From contig NC_092637.1 of the NCBI RefSeq assembly GCF_039555335.1, forward strand, positions 40,264,526-40,328,525: a stretch of 64,000 bases of DNA. The letters are read 5' to 3'. A model generated the notes under the pieces. That model did not search any database. It saw only the letters and a program-made list of their open reading frames with translations, and was not told where the DNA came from. This DNA is from Amphiura filiformis. Taxonomy: Eukaryota > Echinodermata > Ophiuroidea > Amphilepidida > Amphiuridae. Shown in pieces: positions 57,382-64,000 of the stretch; position 1 is the first letter of the stretch; each line of letters starts with the position of its first letter. The translations under genes were made by a program, and so were the position numbers.

Positions 57382-58740
57382 GATGATAATTGTATATGGT
57401 TTGCTTAAAAGCGTGTTTACTGTTGTCTTGCTTTAGTCTAAATTGATCTATAGTACCACAGACTGTAACAAAAAAAGTTATACAATTCCAGTTTTGCTTT
57501 TCAGAAAAAAATAAAAGGGATCATTGGAACAATGCTATTTGCAGTGGAATAAGTAATATCTTGGCTAACAAGAAAACTTTACTAGTTTCTTTACTAGTTT
57601 GGGCTCAAACGCTATACCCCATTCACTAAATCGTCCAGAAAACGAGTTGGGCCACTTTTGACATGTGTGAGCATATCAAGCTTACGGTCGGTAAAATTGA
57701 CTTTCATGATTTATACGCAATTGTGTTTTTGTTCTTAACATTTAAAAGTGTTAAATGCAGCGGAATCAGTAACATCTTGGCTAACATATAAGCTCGATTT
57801 ACTAAAAAATCGCCGGAGTTTTAGCCATGTTCGTACATGTCAAGTTCAACTGTACCGTGACACCTTGTTTAAAATTGCTCATCTTAAGAGCACCGATCAG
57901 ATGGTTCATGATTCAACTCAATTCAAGCTGACCACTTTACTCAATTGACAATATCTTCGTTTGGAGACCACAACATTGAAACAAAACTCAAATATTAGCT
58001 TAATAAATTACCTTGACGACAAAGTAAAAACCAATACAATCAATAAGTGAAATGTTTGCCTAATACCATGAATACTATTTTCTAATCTGTATAATTTTTT
58101 TTGTTACAACCTGTACATCAGAAGTAGTGACATAGGTGAAGAATCAGGATGTGGCTATCTATTGAGGAAGGTTGATGAAGTCAGACATATAATGTAACAT
58201 ATATTATCATCGGTCAAAATAGCTTCACGATTTCCCGTTGGTACTATGCGTGCAATTCCTAGTTCCTGAATCTGCCCCGCACGGATGTCTAGAGCAGTCG
58301 ATAGCAAGTCCTATTGTATCACTTTAAAGGAAGACAGAAAACAATTATTTCATAAGCATGTCATTTTGAGATCTAAATAACAGAAAAAGATATTCAAACT
58401 ACAGATGAGTTGACTTCTGACGTCAATGCCTGGCAGTATGCGCACGCATCATATTTTGTTCAGGGCTCGTGTTTTTAAAACTCCCGCCACATCACAATAA
58501 GTCTTTTGAACAGTGGACATAGTGGTTGCATTGGGTTTACTCAAGCATATCGATATACCAGTCCCTTGCCTTTGTTGATAAACATTGAGGTCAACTCATC
58601 TATACATGGTCAAGTGGTTCTTAGTTAGAACATAGCATGTTTGAAGAAAAAAGATTGAAGGTATTTATTTGTAAATTAGGGTTCGCCGTTTGGACTGACC
58701 TACATACCCCCACACATAGGTTTCCATAACTTCTTATATA
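57382..58740. other. Upstream flank of the fibrinogen-domain gene
   Basis: No gene, RNA or repeat ends were recognised. On the minus strand no convincing TATA box is visible near the start; a CTATAGATCAAT word lies about 60 bases upstream of the ATG. Confidence 0.4.
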
Positions 58741-58816
58741 GGGTCAGTAGCGTAACCAGCGGTGTCGGGGCAGAGTGCCCCCCTGACATAAATAAAAGAG
58801 AAAAGTGCCCCATGGC

Positions 58817-59455
58817 CAGGGCCGTTCCTAGGAATTTTGCCGCCCTAACGCAAAGCCTCTCCATGCCGCCCCACCAAAGCATACCAAAAAAGTGTTAAAG
58901 GTGGTTACCCCCTTGAAACTTGTCAGTTTTGACCTACAGGTTTTGACCTAGTATACTGCCCACCAGCGGCGTAGTTAGGGGCTAGGTGGGGCTAGGGATA
59001 CCTAGTGATGTCCCCTCGCCCCGATTCTTGAAACCATTGCCTACCACAAATAAATCTTGGCTATAATGAATTATAAATGGATTTTAAATAGGGTCTACCA
59101 CAAATAAATTTTGGCTGAATGAATTTTAAATTGATCTTTAAAATGATTTTTGTAGTGAAATACGCGCGAAGCGCGCGAAAATTTTGACTTTCATCGCTTG
59201 GAGGGGCGCAGAATCGATGCTGAATTGGTCAATTCGGCGCCCAGGGCACGTGCCCTCACCTGCCCGTCGCTACGCCACTGCTGCCCACGACCGTTTTCCT
59301 TCTTTTCTGTATTTTTTATCCCTTCCATTTTTTTCTTTTTATCCGCTCTCATTTTTTCTTCCCTTCTCTTTCTCCATTCCCGTTTTTTTTTCGCCCCTCT
59401 GCGTTTGCCGCCCTAGGAGACCGCCTTACCTGGCTTAATGGTCGGAACGGCCCTG
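58817..59455. mobile_element. hAT-like MITE (outer) with 8-bp target duplication
   Basis: CAGGGCCGTTCCTAGG at the left and GGTCGGAACGGCCCTG at the right are inverted ends. CCCATGGC lies outside both (58809-58816 and 59456-59463). The interior starts and ends with TTTGCCGCCCTA in opposite orientations. It is interrupted by the element at 58964-59280. A further hAT-like end (CAGTAGCGTAACCAGCGG at 58745) lies just before it. Confidence 0.88.
58964..59280. mobile_element. hAT-like MITE (inner, nested) with 8-bp target duplication
   Basis: CAGCGGCGTAGTTAGG at the left and CGTCGCTACGCCACTG at the right are inverted ends. CTGCCCAC lies outside both (58956-58963 and 59281-59288). The interior contains GCGCGAAGCGCGCG, shared in form with the 40998 element. 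Confidence 0.9.
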
Positions 59456-59845
59456 CCCATGGCAAACAAATGAAAGAGAAGTCGGGAAGTCAAAGGAAAA
59501 GATCCCGTTTCCCACCCAAATTCACCCGATCATTGGCCAAAATGATTTTTTTGCGAACTATGCGCGCACCTTGTCCTGTTGTCACAATGGAAGCTCGAAG
59601 ACTAGCTAAGACTTTACATTTTATACAGTCTCTCTCTTGCCCGGTATATGTATACCGTAAACGTTCGCCTAATGGCGCTACGGAGTTCATGGAAACGAGA
59701 GAGCGCCATCCCTGTAAAAGCCGACTATTATCACTGATCATTAAGGGTACGTGTAGTTAAAAGGGTGAAACCTATCGACACATACAATTATGAACAAGAT
59801 CGAACAAACTTGTTCATGATAATGCGGTAATCATTCACCTGATAC

Positions 59846-59935
59846 GTTGTGGCCTAGTGAGCAGAGCATTAGACTATAGTGCGAGGATAAAGAGAACTTG
59901 TGGAGAAGATTGATGGTTCGAATCTCATGCAGTAA
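59846..59935 (+). tRNA. tRNA-like sequence (SINE head or pseudogene)
   Basis: TGGCCTAGTGAGCAGAGC resembles an A box/D arm and GGTTCGAATCTC a B box. The spacing is longer than normal, so it would need an intron, and the acceptor stem is poor. An AT-rich tail follows. Confidence 0.4.
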
Positions 59936-59939
59936 TTTC

Positions 59940-62320
59940 TGACAGATTATGATGTCTGTCAATGGTTTTTTTCTGATTTGAGGAAATTTTATTCTCTATT
60001 TTCTTGATTTTATCTTTAACATTGTTTATATTATTTTATTATTTTATCTTGTATGGTTTTTTTCATGATTCTTTGTTTTTATCGTTTCATTTTAGAGTAA
60101 TCAATCCATTCAATCATGGAAGTAAGAGACATGGAAGCTGGTCGATCCAACACCTATTGAATTCTTTACGTAACATTCTATAGAGGGTACGTATCAAGTT
60201 TTTGTGATAACAATGTAGTCAGCGTGTCTTTGATGTGGATCAGACTTGCCGCCTTTATTGCCAGTTCGTTTATTTACAGGTTTATTATTTTGAGCAAAAA
60301 ACGTGTTTTTCTTGATTATGTTTCAAGTATGTTGTTTTAAAAAAAAAAAAGTGACAGGGATGTTAGATTTGTAATCCATAATTACAGAAATCCATTCAAA
60401 ATGTCGATTTCTACCCTATACTTACAGATTTTCTTAAACTTCAAAATATTGGAAATCATGCATTTACGTCTAAACCGCTAATTAGCGGTAATAATTGATA
60501 TGCGCACTTGGCACATGCTTTACATTATAAAATGAATCCTGCATCTATTTGTGTGCCTGGGCTGCCCGACATTGCTGTTGACCAGAATGTTCCAGAGTCG
60601 GGTATTATCCCCGGTATTATCTTTACATTTTGCGTAAAATAAATTGTATTTCATTTCATTTTCTGTTTTAAAACTGCTATCTGAAAGTCTAGCATATATA
60701 TACATTTAATCGGTAGGTTTTCACATAATTACATACTTTTGATAAAATTGTATAAATTAAACTGATAGCATTCTGACCATTACGTAGGGATTTTATAAAA
60801 TCTGTTTGTGTTCATAAAACTAGGCATGCACTGCGGTAATATAACACAGCCCATTGTCAGGACTTAGTACACGACCTCGTACTGCTATTGATTTTTAAGC
60901 GGGAACTTTGATTTTAGACATGGTACACGTTGACCATGCGATGACTCAATTGTTTCACTTTCAACTGTACTGCTTTTGTTCAGTATCGCGGCAAGTATGA
61001 TACTCACTTTGATGTAGTATTTGACCAGCTTCCATGTGTATTACTTCCATGATTCAATCAAATGTTGTAATGAACCTATTTGCAGGGGGATGACACTCTA
61101 TTCACGTGGTTTCTTTTCCAACGCTAAAAGATTACGAATTTTGGTGGTTTGTAAATGAAAAGTGTCCGCACTATCGATTGATTACGTAACTGTTATGAAT
61201 AATTTATTAGTTTTTCAATGCAATCGCCTCGACCCATTAATACATATTATCTGTATTTATCAAAGTACTTGGAATAGCAATCTGGTGAGTTCACTGAACT
61301 ACGCCCAAATACTGATGGAGTTTTAATGGCGCTAATCCTCTCCATACACAGATGAACAAATACAATAGGAGAAGGTCAACACATATGACCTCCTATATGA
61401 AATGTTATATGAGATGTACAACAACCTGAATATCATAAAGATCAGTGTTCGTTTGTGCATATGAACTGCATATTTACAATACTAAATATTACTCGTTATA
61501 TATTATGTCAAATATTGGTAGTATGACAACACGGTATATACATTGTATATAAAACGACTAATAGATCCTACTATCATGGCGTCAGGTCATTGGTTCATCA
61601 TATCCCGTATGTTTCTTAAAATTCATTCATATTTGAGACAAATTTCTGTGCCCATTTTATAGGCGTACAGGTGGATCCGTTTTTTTTTGTCATTTTCATT
61701 TTTTTTGATGAAAGAATTAAGGTTTTCCACTGCACGGAGGCCACTATGTGATACTAATTTAATGCTATTTGTAAATGAATGCGGATTCCCGGTTGTTATT
61801 TTTCCACAGTGTGACAACTGTCCACCCATCCAGACAACATCATCACATAATAAAACGTCTGTATTTTTACGATGAGTAAATATTAAACTGAACTTTGCCT
61901 TGGAACATTGTGTAAGACGGTGTAAGATTTTGTGGGCGCCCTCAACATTATTATCCTCTTTGTATCCGTAAATGACATGGCATAGACTGTGTGAATTCTA
62001 TGAAGACTAGGGGCCTACTTATACATGGGGTCATATCCATGGACACAAGTAACGATAATTGACAACACGATACGCGACTGTATTTAGGAGGCTAACCACT
62101 AATAATTAATAATGCCGGGTAGGGCCTACTCCTGGGCGACTCGTGTGGGCAAGGACGCTTAGGACGGTGACCAAATGAGTCTCAAATTTCACCGGGAGGG
62201 GCACTCAAGTATGATAATGTAGGCCTATACGCATGTGTGGCCAACTTTTTAAACACCCCCTAAAACGAGTTTTACCCTACCAGCAAATTTAGGATCAATA
62301 GGCCTAAGCTAACTTAATAC
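59940..62320. other. Intergenic, AT-rich, no gene recognised
   Basis: Short frames on both strands lack motifs or splice support, and no paired repeat ends were identified. Confidence 0.45.
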
Positions 62321-62324
62321 ACTA

Positions 62325-62424
62325 AAGGAAGTTTTGGATGAGAAAACGGACATTTTGATGAGAAACGGCCAAAATGGTGAGAATTTAAATTTTCTCATTC
62401 TTTTGGATGAGAAACTTCCTGGTG
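62325..62424. mobile_element. Short inverted-repeat element, partner of 28938-29040
   Basis: GGAAGTTTTGGATGAGAAAA at the left and GGATGAGAAACTTCC at the right contain inverted GGAAGTTT/AAACTTCC ends. The middle matches the copy in the solute-binding gene intron. Confidence 0.55.
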
Positions 62425-62949
62425 TGTGTGTCAATCATTATTGTCTTATTAAAATCCGGGACTTTGGTTGACCTGTGCTAGACTCAAGCACATGTTAATG
62501 ACGCAAAGACAGTTGTGGTAACACCATGGTCGCAGACCTGCAAAAAAGCTCAAAAACAGATAGTAATGAAACCAGTTTTTATTTTCCTTGCTCTAGCGAG
62601 TTCACAGAGAAGGTGTTTCTAGTACAATGCAGCGTCGGACTCTAGCTGAGAGCGTAGCCTGAGTCCAAACGGACTCCAAGAAGGGCTCTCCATACACAAA
62701 TGAACAAACACAAAGGAAAGTAGTCTCCTCCGTGACCAGCTTGATTTCGATGGAGCGAAACCAAATTGGCTGCAGAGGAGACGGGTAATTTTGCCATGCA
62801 AATGAGGTGAGTGCCCTCTCAAGAATAACTACTCTCTGCTATTTGATTGTATAGGCATTTGTTATGTGTGTGAGACAAACTGTCGCGTGCGACAAGTCTT
62901 TCAATTCGCGCGAGTGTCCTTGCCTATGCATCAGTGGTCATAAGAGATA

Positions 62950-63235
62950 TATCATTTTATTCGAAAGGGGGGGGTCCCAAATATACGGGGGTCATAAAGT
63001 CTTGGAAAGAATAATAGGAGGGGTCATAAAATGTTTTATGACCAAAATGTAGGGAGTCACAAGATGACCACAGAAAGTGTGTTATTTTATTCAAAAAGAC
63101 TGATTTCAATACAATTTTGGGGTTTGGGATCATAAAATTTTTGTTGCCAAAATAGGGGATGCGCAATTTTATTGACGCAAACTTTTTGTAAATTTGGGAC
63201 CCGCCCCCTTCCGAAAAAATGACAGCCCTCTAAGA
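62950..63235. mobile_element. Inverted-repeat element rich in GGTCATAAA words
   Basis: TTCGAAAGGGGGGGGTCCCA at the left and GGGACCCGCCCCCTTCCGAA at the right are inverted. The interior repeats GGGGTCATAAA and TTTTGGGGT in tandem-like fashion. No clear target duplication. Confidence 0.6.
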
Positions 63236-64000
63236 GGATTCAAAAGATAACCTCTGCCCCAATAATCCCTAGCTATATTTATTTGAAACTGTTCCACGGA
63301 GGATGTATCATAATAGACTCAGTCTTCAAATGATATAAATAAAATTTGAATGAGTGAACGAACAAAATCATACAACGACCAACTGAATAGAGGCTGTGCA
63401 TATGACGTATCATCCCGTAAATATGGCGGACTACTCAAATGCATTCAACAAAAGCATGATTGCATCTACCGTGACAGTTCAGAGTTCGTCTCACACACAT
63501 AACAAAATGCACTACGATCAAATAGGTTGATGACAACCATGACAACATTTGATTGAATGGACTGCACTGCGCCATGATTACGGTGAAGAAACCGGATCAA
63601 AACCTTTGTTTGGAGCCAATCGATAAATGCAAGGCCTCTATAGCTATCATTGAATACTGGCTAGGATTCCACAACACAATGAGAACATGTTATAAGGCGC
63701 TTTGGAAGGCACACAATACCCCATTGGCTTTCCATATTATGTGCACTCAACAACTATTCAGTATCGAAGCTCGGTATCGAAGTTACGTAATATTACTATG
63801 TCAACGGGATCACGCGCTTAAGTAATGAACCACGGTCGAAACAATCAGTACACAAAAAAGGCATACCAAAATAGCGTGATCGCAATGATCGCCATACAAA
63901 CAGTGCTTGGTTCCGATACCATCACGGAGTTATGTATACTTCGTGGTCTGATAGTTATATGATCAATGGTCTGATCTACTTGGGTTCGATCCTTTTAAGA
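63236..64000. repeat. Terminal stretch containing a copy of the 22312 repeat
   Basis: 63745-63885 matches 22312-22440 inverted (GTTACGTAATATTACTATGT, AGTAATGAACCACGG, GGCATACCAAAATAGCGTGA). The open frame covering 63553-63825 runs into this repeat and has no recognisable domain. Nothing else was recognised to the window end. Confidence 0.5.

Noticed and set aside
59184-59438. Two overlapping Phe/Ser-rich frames
   Set aside because: They lie across the nested hAT MITEs and a T/C-rich tract.
63553-63825. 90-codon frame near the window end
   Set aside because: The second half is the dispersed repeat shared with 22312-22440 and the first half shows no motif.

Overview
The window looks like a piece of a marine invertebrate nuclear genome, most likely a deuterostome such as a hemichordate or echinoderm. 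The evidence is long introns with GT-AG (one GC-AG) boundaries, a 2,3-bisphosphoglycerate-independent phosphoglycerate mutase (known from many invertebrates, absent from vertebrates), a Knickkopf/Skeletor-type DM13-DOMON protein, a secreted fibrinogen-domain lectin, and very dense short inverted-repeat transposons. The phylum is inference and could be wrong.

Four host genes are supported. (1) 3174-21158 (+): the last seven coding exons of independent phosphoglycerate mutase; its 5' exons lie before the window. (2) 28228-34064 (+): eight exons encoding a 301-residue secreted protein with a bacterial-type family 3 solute-binding fold. (3) 37289-52175 (+): thirteen exons encoding a 682-residue Knickkopf-like protein with signal peptide, two DM13 domains, DOMON, cupredoxin-like region and a hydrophobic GPI-type tail. 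(4) 57381-56527 (-): an uninterrupted 284-residue fibrinogen-related protein. For the first three genes I derived exon joins by reading phase across every junction; each join keeps frame and restores family motifs. The four genes show no obvious shared pathway; genes 2-4 are all secreted or cell-surface.

Most of the rest is mobile DNA, much of it inside introns. Groups recognised from their ends are: TTAA-flanked (piggyBac-like) MITEs at 1, 20667, 23051, 29167, 49976 and 50905; hAT-like MITEs, six of them with visible 8-bp target duplications; TA-flanked MITEs at 507, 26345 and 35612; several long foldback elements; two copies of a tandem-palindrome element with a precise CCCAGATAGCAA end that resembles Helentron-type rolling-circle elements; LINE fragments (RTE-like, jockey/CR1-like); one Penelope-like fragment; one broken Ty3/gypsy fragment; and tRNA-derived SINEs.

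The most unusual observations are: a neighbouring pair of hAT MITEs whose target duplications overlap by three bases (46444-46776); nested hAT MITEs with both 8-bp duplications intact (58809-59463); a telomere-like array inside a small inverted-repeat element that is itself inside another element (52765-53539); a TTAA MITE ending 24 bases before a coding exon, so its target site may supply the branch point; an apparent His-to-Asn change at a conserved metal-ligand position of the mutase; and the eukaryotic multi-exon gene for a solute-binding-protein fold. No CRISPR array, prokaryotic operon or complete autonomous transposon is visible.
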